Part shown: positions 9,399-16,769 of the stretch, in pieces | How positions within the stretch are numbered: the first letter of the stretch is position 1 | How the letters are laid out: each line of letters begins with the position of its first letter | The notes under the pieces: generated by a model | Databases searched by the model: none | The model's input: only the letters and a program-made list of their open reading frames with translations | What the model was told of the DNA's origin: nothing | Translations under genes and position numbers: made by a program | Source: JAJDTQ01 sp963422385 | GTDB lineage: Bacteria; Desulfobacterota; Binatia; UBA9968; JAJDTQ01 | Direction: 5' to 3' | Assembly: GCA_963422385.1 (NCBI GenBank) | Contig: OY729432.1 | Location: forward strand, 3,886,000-3,949,999 | Length of the DNA: 64,000 nt

Positions 9399-9614
9399 AT
9401 GCCGAACAAGGCAACGATCTTCGGACACGACTATTGAGACTACACCTCGAGTGCCCGTCGGGACTACTCGGACCGAAACATACCTTTCGACTACGTCAAC
9501 GTGCTGGAGGACGAGGAAGGCCTTGGATGCATGATGGAACTGAACGGCGGCAGCCGCGAGATCCCGGTGATCGTGGAGGACGGCCGGGTCACCGTAGGCT
9601 TCGGCGGAAGCTGA
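9399..9614 (+). CDS. Candidate selenoprotein, UXX-star (glutaredoxin-like) family, with UGA read as selenocysteine
   Basis: ATG 9399 follows GGAAAGGA. The frame runs 71 codons to TGA 9612-9614 but contains one internal TGA at 9435-9437 (codon 13). Read through, the protein begins MPNKATIFGHDY-U-DYTSSARRDYS and continues NIPFDYVNVLEDEEG, then SREIPVIVEDGRVTVGFGG. This is the layout of a mini-thioredoxin fold with a U/C-x-x-S/T redox motif after the first strand, a cis-proline (IPVIVE), and a final GFGG, matching the UXX-star (seleno)protein family. The UGA replaces the N-terminal redox cysteine, exactly where selenocysteine is expected. A hairpin lies just downstream. If UGA is not decoded, the product would be a 12-residue peptide. 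No sel genes are in the window, so decoding capacity is unverified. Confidence 0.75.
9438..9470 (+). promoter_or_regulatory. SECIS-like hairpin following the in-frame UGA
   Basis: Immediately 3' of the UGA, CCC (9454-9456) pairs with GGG (9460-9462) around a GTC loop at 9457-9459. The stem extends through AGT/ACT (9450-9452 with 9463-9465), leaving a bulged G at 9453. CGAGT 9448-9452 can alternatively pair with ACTCG 9466-9470. The loop begins 20 bases after the UGA, the distance and G-first loop expected of bacterial SECIS elements bound by SelB. Confidence 0.5.
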
Positions 9615-9733
9615 GCAGTGTAGCGGCCGCGGTCGCGGCTGGGGAGGCTGTCCGATATCTTGTGTAAGAGAGTGTTGTGGTTCCAATACCTTGACAATGA
9701 CTGGGAGGACCTGCAGTGAGGACACTCTGACCC

Positions 9734-10160
9734 GAACTCCTGGACAAGCTCTGGACGATTACCAAGCACCGGAAGAAGTTTGGGTGAAGAGGGGTCGTTC
9801 CGGCAATTGAAGAAGGCGCTGATGGAACGCGCGCTCGGCACGCGTACTTGGTCTACCAGAAGGGGACCCGGCCGAGCGTAGCATGGGCAACGGCCGTTCG
9901 GACAAAACGGTTCTGACCGAGGACGGCGAGGTTGACTTGGCGGTGCCGCGCGACCGCAATGGTACCGTCGAGCCGGTGAGCATTCCCAAGGACGAGCGTC
10001 GCCTCGACGGTTTCGAAGACCACCTCCCGCGCTGTATGCGCGCGGCATGACAGTGTGCGAGCTCCGCGGCCATCTGCAGGAGAGCTACGGCGTCGAGGTA
10101 CCGACGGGCCTGATCCGTCGGGTGACCGACGCAGTGCTTGGAAAAGTGCTGGACCAAGAG
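9734..10160 (+). pseudogene. Decayed IS256-family transposase fragment
   Basis: Frameshifted remnants of a Mutator/IS256 transposase N-terminus can be read across frames: ELLDKL, RQLKKALMERALG, then TEDGEVDLAVPRDRNG, LDGFEDHLP, LYARGMTVCELRGHL and VEVPTGLIRRVTDAVL. These are the conserved opening of that family, but at least three frameshifts and the absence of the whole catalytic DDE core make it non-functional. Bases 9641-9680 (GAGGCTGTCCGATATCTTGT onward) may be the left end of the original element. The right part is lost before 10265. It lies directly downstream of the selenoprotein gene. Confidence 0.65.
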
Positions 10161-10752
10161 CCTCGATCTGCCGCTCTCGCGTTGAATCCCCCCTGAGCTA
10201 CCTCTATCCAAATCCGACCGAACAAGGCAATCATCGTTTGGCATCGTTGTCGACGCTGTCCTGCACTAGCCTTTTGAGGGCATCAGGCTTTCCAGTTTTT
10301 TCTTGATGTCTCCTTCCAGTTCTCGGACCTTCTCCCAAGTATCACCCGCATCAAGAATTCTGGGCAGATCCTGCCACTTCTCTTTAAGACACTCCAATGC
10401 CTGATCCAACCTGATGAACGGTTCGCCGGTCGGGCCCTCCTCCGGAACAGCTTCGTAGCAACGCAAGAAATCGTCCCGGGTCTTTTCGTCCATCCAACCC
10501 TTCGCCACAGCGAGGTGCTCGAGGGGGACAAGGGTGTCCGGTCTGTTGACAAGCCCGACATCCACCGTCTCGAGAAACGTCATGCCGTCGTCTTTCGCTG
10601 GCCCACGATCCCTGAAAAACCGCAACTTCAGAGTTTCCACTGTAAAGGTTGCAACAGCGTGGCCAAAGGCAGCCTCAGAGTCGTCCCCCGATGAACTCTC
10701 GTCTTGAACAATCTCCGCTTGGCCCAAGTCGTATGACTCAAGCTTCTTCCTA

Positions 10753-11957
10753 GGGAAAGTCTGAACAAGTCGGTTTTGGCAGAATGGGTTTATTGATGAC
10801 GGAGTGGAGAGCGGGCCATGGAGCAAGCGACGTTTGCGGAGTTGGAGCACGATCTGAAGAAGCGTCACACGCGGCGCGAGGCGTTTCTCGAGAAGATGGA
10901 GGCGCTGATCCCTTGAGAGCGGCTGGAGAAGCGGGGCGAGCCGTTCTATCCGAAGGCCGGGCGCGGTCCGCGTCCCTATCCGCTGGGGGTGATGGTGCGG
11001 GTGCACTGCGTGCAGTTGTTCTACAACCTGAGCGACCCCGGGATGGAGGGCCTGCTCTACGAGGTGGAGTCGGTGCGGCGGTTTGTGGGGCTGCGCCTGT
11101 CGGGTGCGCTGCCCGACGAGACGACGGTCCTGCACTTCCGCCGCCTGCTGGACAGGCACGGTCTGGGGGAGACGCTGTTCGAGGAGATCAACGCGCATCC
11201 GGCCTCGCTCGGGCACCGGTTGAAGACGGGGACGATCGTGGACGCGGGCGTCCTCGCCGCGCCGTCGTCGACGAAGAACCGCAAGGGGGAGAGGGACCCT
11301 GAGATGCACCAGACGAAGAAGGGGAAGCAGTGGTACTTCGGGATGAAGGCGCACATCGGCGTGGATGCGCAGTCGGGCTTGACGCACAGTCTGGAGACGA
11401 CACCAGCCAACGCATCGGACGTGGCGACGGCGCACGCGCTGCTGCACGGGGGCGAGGAGCGGGTGTGGGGCGACGCCGGCTACCAGGGGGTGGGCAAGCG
11501 CGAGGAGAACCGGGACACGGACGTGGACTGGCAGGTGGCGATGAAGCCCGGCAAGCGCAAGCTGTTGGACAAGGCGGGACCGGAGGAAGCGGCGGAGAAG
11601 CGCAAGGACTTGGTGCGGGCCAAGGTGGAGCATCCGTTCCTGTACGTGAAGCGCCACTTCGGCTACGCCAAGGTGCGCTGCCGGGGGCTGGCGAAGAACA
11701 CCCAGCGTATCGCCGTGCTGCTCGGGTTCACCAATCTGCTCATCGCCCGGCGCTACGACACCGCCTCACCCGGAGCCGATCCGTCCGGAGCTGCCGCAAG
11801 GCGGCGGCAAGCGGGCCGATCGGTCGCAGACAGCACCTTGATTCGCCCTTGCTTGCGTGTCAACCGACCACAGGCCGCTCTCGGATAGCTTCCCGCTTTC
11901 ACCAACGCACGCGATGAACTCTGTACCCGTCAATATCGGGTCTGTTCAGACCTTCCC
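10753..11957 (+). mobile_element. IS5-family insertion sequence, about 1.2 kb
   Basis: The ends are imperfect inverted repeats: the left reads GGGAAAGTCTGAACA from 10753, and the right, read inward, GGGAAGGTCTGAACA from 11957. A TA dinucleotide flanks both sides (10751-10752 and 11958-11959), consistent with a short TA-centred target duplication. The element carries one IS5-type transposase gene with a nonsense codon and lies inside the unknown gene described above. Confidence 0.8.
10818..11888 (+). pseudogene. IS5-family transposase with a nonsense codon
   Basis: The start is ATG 10818 (MEQATFAELEHDLKKRHTRR). At codon 33 (10914-10916) the frame reads TGA in EALIP-stop-ERLEK, where relatives have tryptophan (PWE). 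The frame then continues uninterrupted to 11888. The IS5 catalytic core is otherwise intact: first aspartate in GTIVDAGVLAAPSSTKNR, second in VWGDAGYQG, and glutamate in KVEHPFLYVKRHFGY, plus the hallmark DPEMHQTKKGKQWYFGMKAH. The C-terminal tail beyond RRYDTA is longer than usual. A GTG or internal restart near 10989 would lack the N-terminal DNA-binding region, so the element is probably immobile unless helped in trans. Confidence 0.8.
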
Positions 11958-12501
11958 TAATGCTTTCGACAAAATCCCCCTGCATAACAGCACATTCGTT
12001 ACGGTAGATAGGCACCAAGGGTTGGCAATATGCTGTGGCCTTGTCGTAACAGATACTGGACCTCCCGCAGAAACCAGCTGCCGGGTCGCGCACGTAGCGG
12101 ATGGTCTGAAAAGACGAACTGATGTCCGTTCCAGATATGGTGGTCCAGAAATGATCGATTGGCAGCCCATTAGTGTTCCGGCCGTGTCCAGTCGCTGTAA
12201 ACAGAATCGCACGATGTCCCGTTATATGGCATGGGTGGTGCTCAGGGGCCTTTCATTGTTCGCGAGAAGTGTAGCGGAAGCAGGCGGGCAGGCCGTCGCG
12301 ATCGTTGCCCTTTGTGGCATCGGGGGTGCTCCTTCCTTGGTGGTTCTTGCTTGTCTGACCCGAGTACTTCCGCTCCCGAGCTGGCACAAACCCTTGTACA
12401 TCACCCCGTAACCTCCGGAGAATTGACTTGCGTCGCCCTAAACGGATATCCTCAGTTCCGACCGTATCGTGATTCTTGACGTTGCCTTTCGGAGGTTTGC
12501 G

Positions 12502-13464
12502 GTGATCAAGCACGTCGTTCTCGTCAAGCTCAAGCCTGACGCATCCCCGGAGCAGATCGACCGGATGCTGGCCGGTTACAACTCCATGACGGATGCCATA
12601 CCGGACTTGTTGGGCTGGTCCATGGGACCGAACCTGCGGCTCGGCGGCGAGTACGACTACGCCATGGTGGCCATCCTGGAGGACGCGGAGAGCCTTCAGC
12701 GCTACATAGATCACCCGGTACACCGGCAGGTGGCCCGGGAGCTGGGACGGCCCATCTTCGAGAAACGGGAGATCGCCGACTACGAGTTCGACCCGGAAGA
12801 GGAGATGTGGGAGCCCCAGGTGCAGGAGGTGTGGACGGAGTTGGGGGACACGGTGCGGACGGGGCACACGGCCCTGGTGGTCATCGACGTGCAGAACGAC
12901 TTCTGCGCGCCCGGCGGCGCGCGGATGAAGGGGGATCCGAGCTTCGTCGAAGCCATGCGCGAGCCGTTGCGCCTCATGGTGGAAGCGGCCCGGGCCGCGG
13001 GTGTGCCGGTGATCTACACCCAGACCTCGAACGATACCGGGCACGACAACGGCCCGATCCTGGCGCGACGCGCGCGGGTGGGGCTCGCCAACGCCAAGTA
13101 CACAGTCCCGGGCACCCCGGGATGGGACGTCTGCGATTTCGTGGCGCCCGCTCCCGGCGACGTCAGGGTCAAGAAGTGGCACCACAGCGGCTTCACCAAT
13201 CCCGAGATGGACGCCACCCTGGGACGCCTGGGCATCAAGACGCTGCTGTTCACCGGCGCCGCCACCAACGGCTGCGTCGAGGCTACGGTCCGGGACGCGT
13301 TCGCCCGAGGCTACTACAACGTGGTGCTGGAAGACTGCGTCGCAGCCTACGACGCCGATCTGCATCGCTATTCGCTCAAGAACATGGCCATCCACTTCGC
13401 TCTCATCAGCTCGAGCCGCGAGGTTCAGCGCACGTGGGCGGAACAGGGAGCGCTGGCCGGCTGA
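12502..13464 (+). CDS. Dabb (A/B-barrel) domain fused to an isochorismatase-family hydrolase
   Basis: Start GTG 12502 is chosen for its GGAGG seven bases upstream and because it gives the classic Dabb opening MIKHVVLVKLKPDA. Residues 1-97 are a stress-responsive dimeric A/B barrel (LGWSMGPNLRLGGEYDYAM, ESLQRYIDHPVHRQV). Residues of about 120-320 are a cysteine hydrolase of the isochorismatase/nicotinamidase fold: D in VVIDVQNDFCAPGG, K in RVKKWHHSGF, and the nucleophile in FTGAATNGCVEATVRDA. Such hydrolases cleave isochorismate, ureido- or carbamoyl-type substrates. Fusion of the two is unusual; the Dabb part may bind a related small molecule. It is followed 102 bp later by the CmcJ-like gene on the same strand. 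Confidence 0.85.
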   Translation: MIKHVVLVKLKPDASPEQIDRMLAGYNSMTDAIPDLLGWSMGPNLRLGGEYDYAMVAILEDAESLQRYIDHPVHRQVARELGRPIFEKREIADYEFDPEEEMWEPQVQEVWTELGDTVRTGHTALVVIDVQNDFCAPGGARMKGDPSFVEAMREPLRLMVEAARAAGVPVIYTQTSNDTGHDNGPILARRARVGLANAKYTVPGTPGWDVCDFVAPAPGDVRVKKWHHSGFTNPEMDATLGRLGIKTLLFTGAATNGCVEATVRDAFARGYYNVVLEDCVAAYDADLHRYSLKNMAIHFALISSSREVQRTWAEQGALAG

Positions 13465-13480
13465 CGGCACAGCCCGTCAG
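13461..13480 (+). terminator. Small hairpin overlapping the stop of the Dabb-hydrolase gene
   Basis: CTGACGG (13461-13467) and CCGTCAG (13474-13480) pair perfectly around a six-base loop. The stop codon lies inside the stem. There is no T-run, so it could only be a weak or Rho-assisted terminator or an mRNA-stabilising element. Confidence 0.3.
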
Positions 13481-13512
13481 GTGCAGGGGCGAGCTGCAAA
13501 CCCGCCCGCGCA
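13481..13512. repeat. REP-like element, copy 2
   Basis: GTGCAGGGGCGAGCTGCAAA followed by CCCGCCCGCGC. It shares the layout (gc-rich arm, ..AAA.. loop, CCCGCCC arm) of the intergenic elements at 9260 and 14400, with a weaker stem. Confidence 0.35.
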
Positions 13513-13566
13513 TGAGTCGCACGACAAGAACCGCAAAGCGGGACCGCGGTCCCAAAGGAGTTCACC

Positions 13567-14388
13567 ATGGCCACAGCCGTAGCGGAAACTCTCGATGACA
13601 CCGTCGAAACGAGCTTCAATTACATGGTCCACACCGGCCCCAGGCCCGTCACCACTTTCGACAAACCCAGCCTCGGGTACCCCCACGGCGACCGGAAGTA
13701 CGAGACGCACCAAGCCCTGGTGCGGAACGGGCGCCACTGCCCCGAGCTCTCCATGGAGCGCAACGGCTTCGCCCTCCGGCCCCAGCCCACGAAGATGACC
13801 GACTTCTTCGACGAGGACGAGATACGTGCGGTCTACTATCCCGAGATGGAGGCGCTGATCAAGGAAAACACCGGCGCGTACCGGGTGCTGATCTTCGACC
13901 ACACCCTGCGCTCCGGCTATGAGGGGAAAGGCGTCAAGGGACCGGTCCGGAACGTGCACAACGACTACACCGAATGGTCCGGCCCGGAGCGGGTGCGGGA
14001 CCTGCTGCCGGACGAGTCGGAGGAGTTGCTCAAGCGCCGCTTCGCCGTGGTGCAAGTGTGGCGCGGCATGCTCAACCCGGTGGTCCGGTCTCCGCTGGCC
14101 ATGTGCGACGCCCGGAGCATTGCGACGGAGGATCTCATCCCGACCGTGCGGCCGCATCCCGACCGGCTCGGCGAAACCTACCACTTGACCTACAATCCCG
14201 GCCACCGCTTCTACTACTACCCGGACATGCAGCCGGACGAGGCCATTGTTTTCAAGTGCTACGACTCGAAGCAGGACGGCCGGGCGCGCTTTTCCGCCCA
14301 CTCGGCCTTCGACCACCCGGACACGCCGGCGGACGCACCGCCCCGGGAGAGCATCGAGATCCGGACGCTCGCTTTCTTCAACGAATAG
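13567..14388 (+). CDS. CmcJ/AsaB-like non-haem oxygenase
   Basis: A 273-residue protein from ATG 13567, preceded by AAAGGAG. It has the features of the CmcJ/NvfI/AsaB family: the iron-binding pair in VRNVHNDYT (H131, D133), a central VQVWRGMLNPVVRSPLAMCDA block, and a C-terminal YYYPDMQPDEAIVFKCYDS followed by RARFSAHSAFDHP, which supplies the last histidine and an arginine. Characterised relatives are hydroxylases or desaturases in secondary metabolism that resemble 2-oxoglutarate/Fe(II) enzymes. The native substrate here is unknown. Its neighbour upstream is a hydrolase on the same strand; the TPP enzymes downstream converge on it. Confidence 0.8.
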   Translation: MATAVAETLDDTVETSFNYMVHTGPRPVTTFDKPSLGYPHGDRKYETHQALVRNGRHCPELSMERNGFALRPQPTKMTDFFDEDEIRAVYYPEMEALIKENTGAYRVLIFDHTLRSGYEGKGVKGPVRNVHNDYTEWSGPERVRDLLPDESEELLKRRFAVVQVWRGMLNPVVRSPLAMCDARSIATEDLIPTVRPHPDRLGETYHLTYNPGHRFYYYPDMQPDEAIVFKCYDSKQDGRARFSAHSAFDHPDTPADAPPRESIEIRTLAFFNE

Positions 14389-14399
14389 CGGACAGATCG

Positions 14400-14431
14400 G
14401 TGCGGGCGGGCGGTTCGAAACCCGCCCGCAC
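14400..14431. repeat. REP-like element, copy 3 (perfect hairpin)
   Basis: GTGCGGGCGGG and CCCGCCCGCAC form a perfect 11-bp stem around the loop CGGTTCGAAA. It sits 12 bp after the stop of the oxygenase gene and before the convergent gene ending at 14478, so it could act as a bidirectional terminator or RNA-stability element. Confidence 0.5.
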
Positions 14432-14477
14432 ATCGGCATGAGGGTACGGCCCGCGGCAAATCGACGGGGCCGCAGGG

Positions 14478-14858
14478 TCACATCTCGTCATCGAATCCGC
14501 GGTTGAAACGGCGCCGCCAGTAGGCGTCGAGCGCTTCGTAAAGGCCCGGGTCGGCCTTCCTGTTCTTGACGAACCAGTCCCCCAGGATGTCGATGCTGTG
14601 GTCCACGTCCAGCACCGGGTTGGACGCGAACAGCACCATCCGGGACAACGCCTTGCGGCTGGCGTTCTTCTCCAGGGCGTTTCCCAAGGCGACCATGAAC
14701 ACCTCGCGCTGGTCTTCCCGAAGGCGGTTGTAAAGGCTCCACAAGACGGACGCGGCGCCGTAGCTCTCGACGTCCCTGGCGGTTTCGGCGTCGAGACCCA
14801 GGGTGATGCGAACGATGAGCCGCTCGTAGCCCCTTATGTCGTAGTATTCGTACCGCAT
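14478..14858 (-). CDS. Small protein of unknown function downstream of the TPP enzymes
   Basis: 126 residues from ATG 14858 (MRYEYYDIRGYERLIVRITL); the upstream extension of the frame lies inside the TPP gene and is not credible. The protein is helical and charged, with EDQREVFMVALGNALEKNASRKAL and a C-terminal YWRRRFNRGFDDEM. It has no signal peptide or membrane segment. It lies 61 bp downstream of the second TPP-enzyme gene on the same strand, so it probably belongs to that operon. I do not recognise the family; a small partner or regulator of the TPP enzymes is a guess from position only. Confidence 0.6.
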   Translation of the reverse strand: MRYEYYDIRGYERLIVRITLGLDAETARDVESYGAASVLWSLYNRLREDQREVFMVALGNALEKNASRKALSRMVLFASNPVLDVDHSIDILGDWFVKNRKADPGLYEALDAYWRRRFNRGFDDEM

Positions 14859-14919
14859 TCCAGGCGAACGTCGGGACTCGATTCCTGGAGTCCGAGGAAC
14901 GGAACGCGCGCCGAACCGT

Positions 14920-16704
14920 TCAGCGCCGCTGGGTGATCGTGTCCACCAGCGCCGGCTTCCCCTGCTTGACCTGCTCGATGGCGCGGTCGAGGGCGGGCCT
15001 GAGATCGTCGGCGTTCTCGATGGGACCCTCGCCGTACCAGCCCATGGAACGGGCCAAGGTCGCGAAGTCGGGATCCGGTCCGCACAGGTCCATGCCGATG
15101 TGCGCCCGGGAGGGATCTGTGCCACGGTTCCGCGCCATGACGATCTGATGGTTCCAGTCGTTGTAGTAGGCGCGGTTGTTGTACATCACGATGAGCATGG
15201 GGATCTGGTACTTCGCCGCGACCCACAGGGAACCGGCATCGAACATCAGGTCGCCGTCGGGCTGGAGGTCTACCACCAGCCGCCCCTTCCCCCTGTGGGC
15301 CAGGGCCACGCCCAGGGACAGGCCGATCTGCGTGCCGGTGCCCAGCTCGCGGCCGCCGTGGCGGTAGGGCCGGTCGAAGTTCCACAACCGGCGCGCCCAG
15401 TCGTGCAGCGTCCCGGATGTCAGCACCCAGTCCTCGTCCTTGATGGCGTCCCATACCTCCAGAGCAAGCCGCGGCACGGTCATGGGTACCGCGTCCCAGC
15501 GGTCCTCCTCCGCCTGCTTGCGCCACTGGGCCCGGATCTCGGCGTGGCGCCGGCCCGCCGCGTCGGTCCGCTCGGAAACCTTCTCGGCCAGACCCGGCAT
15601 CCGGTCGATGCGCTCCTTCAGAAGCCTCGTCAGCGCCGGCGCCGTGGTCACCGGGTCCGCGGTCATGCGCTGGTGCGCGTAGAACGGACGGGCGTAGGTC
15701 ATGGCCCACTTGCTGATCTCCACGTCGGTGTAGCCGATGTCGATCCAGGTGGCGTCTTTCGGCACCATGCTGACCACCGTGCGGGTGGCGATGTCGCGCA
15801 CGTGGGTGGGCTTCTCGAAATCCGCGATGTCCAGCGTCAGCACCACGTCCGCGTCCTTGTAGCAGCCTTCGCTGTCCATGCTCAGGTTCAACGGATGCTC
15901 GCTCGGAAAGTTGAGGCGCGAGTCGCAGTCCCACACCGCCGCGCCCAAGGTCTCCGCCAGCTCCACCACGTGGTCCCAGCCGTGGGGCGGCCGGGCCGCG
16001 AAGTCCGCCACGATGACCGGCCGCCTGGCCGCAGCCAGAGTGTCCGCCGCCTTCTCCAGCGCCGCCGGGTCCGCCATGACCGGCGCCGGCACGTGCACGT
16101 TGTCCGCCGGCGGCATGGCCACGTCGTGGTCCAGGGCCGCCTCCTGCAGGCCGGCGTCGTAGCACATGTAGATGGGGCCCTGCTTGCCGCTCATCATCAC
16201 CGAATAGGCCCGTGCGAAAGCGCCCGGAACGGCGTCGATGGTGGTGGGCTGGGAGTCCCACTTGACGTAGTGCCGGATGGCCTCGCCCTGGACGCTGGCC
16301 GAATGGATCCAGTCGATGAACGGCCGCCTCTTGGGCTCTTCCATGGGGCCGGTGGCGCCCATGATGAAGATCGGCGCCCGGTCGAGATAAGCGTAGTAGA
16401 TTCCCATGGGAGCGTGCAGCAGCCCCACCAGGTTGTGGACGATGGCAATCATCGGCTTGCCGCTGGCGCGGGCGTAGCCGTGGGCGATCTGCACCGCGAT
16501 CTTCTCATGGTTGCACAGCATCATCGGCGGGTCGTTCTCGCCGTAGTTCACCAGCGAGTCGTGAAGACCCCGGTAGCTGGCCCCGGGATTCAGCGCGATG
16601 TATTCGAACCCGTAACGCTTGACCATGTCGACGATGACGTCCGACTGCCACTTGCGGTCCGACTTCTTGACGGCGGGCGCTTCGATCTTTTCCGCTTTGC
16701 TCAT
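14920..16704 (-). CDS. Thiamine-diphosphate-dependent enzyme, acetolactate-synthase-like (paralogue 2)
   Basis: 594 residues from ATG 16704 (MSKAEKIEAP). The N-terminal pyrimidine-binding domain has the cofactor-activating glutamate in LCNHEKIAVQIAHGYARAS (E67). The middle domain (about 200-340) is the non-catalytic barrel. The C-terminal domain carries the ThDP/Mg site in LQPDGDLMFD followed by NNRAYYNDW. This is the acetolactate synthase/benzoylformate decarboxylase superfamily. It is clearly a paralogue of the gene immediately upstream, sharing long blocks such as NPGASYRGLHDS and RELGTGTQIG. Two homologous subunits in tandem suggest either a hetero-oligomer or recent duplication with divergence. 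The reaction (decarboxylation or carboligation of a 2-oxoacid) is unknown. Confidence 0.85.
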   Translation of the reverse strand: MSKAEKIEAPAVKKSDRKWQSDVIVDMVKRYGFEYIALNPGASYRGLHDSLVNYGENDPPMMLCNHEKIAVQIAHGYARASGKPMIAIVHNLVGLLHAPMGIYYAYLDRAPIFIMGATGPMEEPKRRPFIDWIHSASVQGEAIRHYVKWDSQPTTIDAVPGAFARAYSVMMSGKQGPIYMCYDAGLQEAALDHDVAMPPADNVHVPAPVMADPAALEKAADTLAAARRPVIVADFAARPPHGWDHVVELAETLGAAVWDCDSRLNFPSEHPLNLSMDSEGCYKDADVVLTLDIADFEKPTHVRDIATRTVVSMVPKDATWIDIGYTDVEISKWAMTYARPFYAHQRMTADPVTTAPALTRLLKERIDRMPGLAEKVSERTDAAGRRHAEIRAQWRKQAEEDRWDAVPMTVPRLALEVWDAIKDEDWVLTSGTLHDWARRLWNFDRPYRHGGRELGTGTQIGLSLGVALAHRGKGRLVVDLQPDGDLMFDAGSLWVAAKYQIPMLIVMYNNRAYYNDWNHQIVMARNRGTDPSRAHIGMDLCGPDPDFATLARSMGWYGEGPIENADDLRPALDRAIEQVKQGKPALVDTITQRR

Positions 16705-16769
16705 GTCTGTTTCCTCTTTCCGAACGGATGGGCGTCTCCACAAAAGAGCGACCGCGGCCAAGGGGCCCC

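Larger units (their letters stand above)
10266..12252 (-). pseudogene. Unknown protein gene split by an IS5-family insertion
   Basis: Two open stretches on the minus strand flank the insertion: 12252-11958 (upstream part, containing AYCQPLVPIYRNECAVMQGDF) and 10752-10266 (downstream part, ending LEGDIKKKLESLMPSKG). Removing 10753-11957 and one copy of the flanking TA joins them in frame as GDFVESIRKKLESYDLGQ, giving one frame of about 260 codons. The C-terminal half is acidic and helical, with TFTVETLKLRFFRDRG. No ATG is visible near the 5' end; the only standard start codon is a GTG at 12093, so the N-terminus may also have decayed. I do not recognise the family. Confidence 0.6.

Noticed and set aside
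10914..10916. A second selenocysteine codon in the IS5-type transposase.
   Set aside because: The family has tryptophan here, no hairpin at the right distance is visible, and transposases are not selenoproteins.
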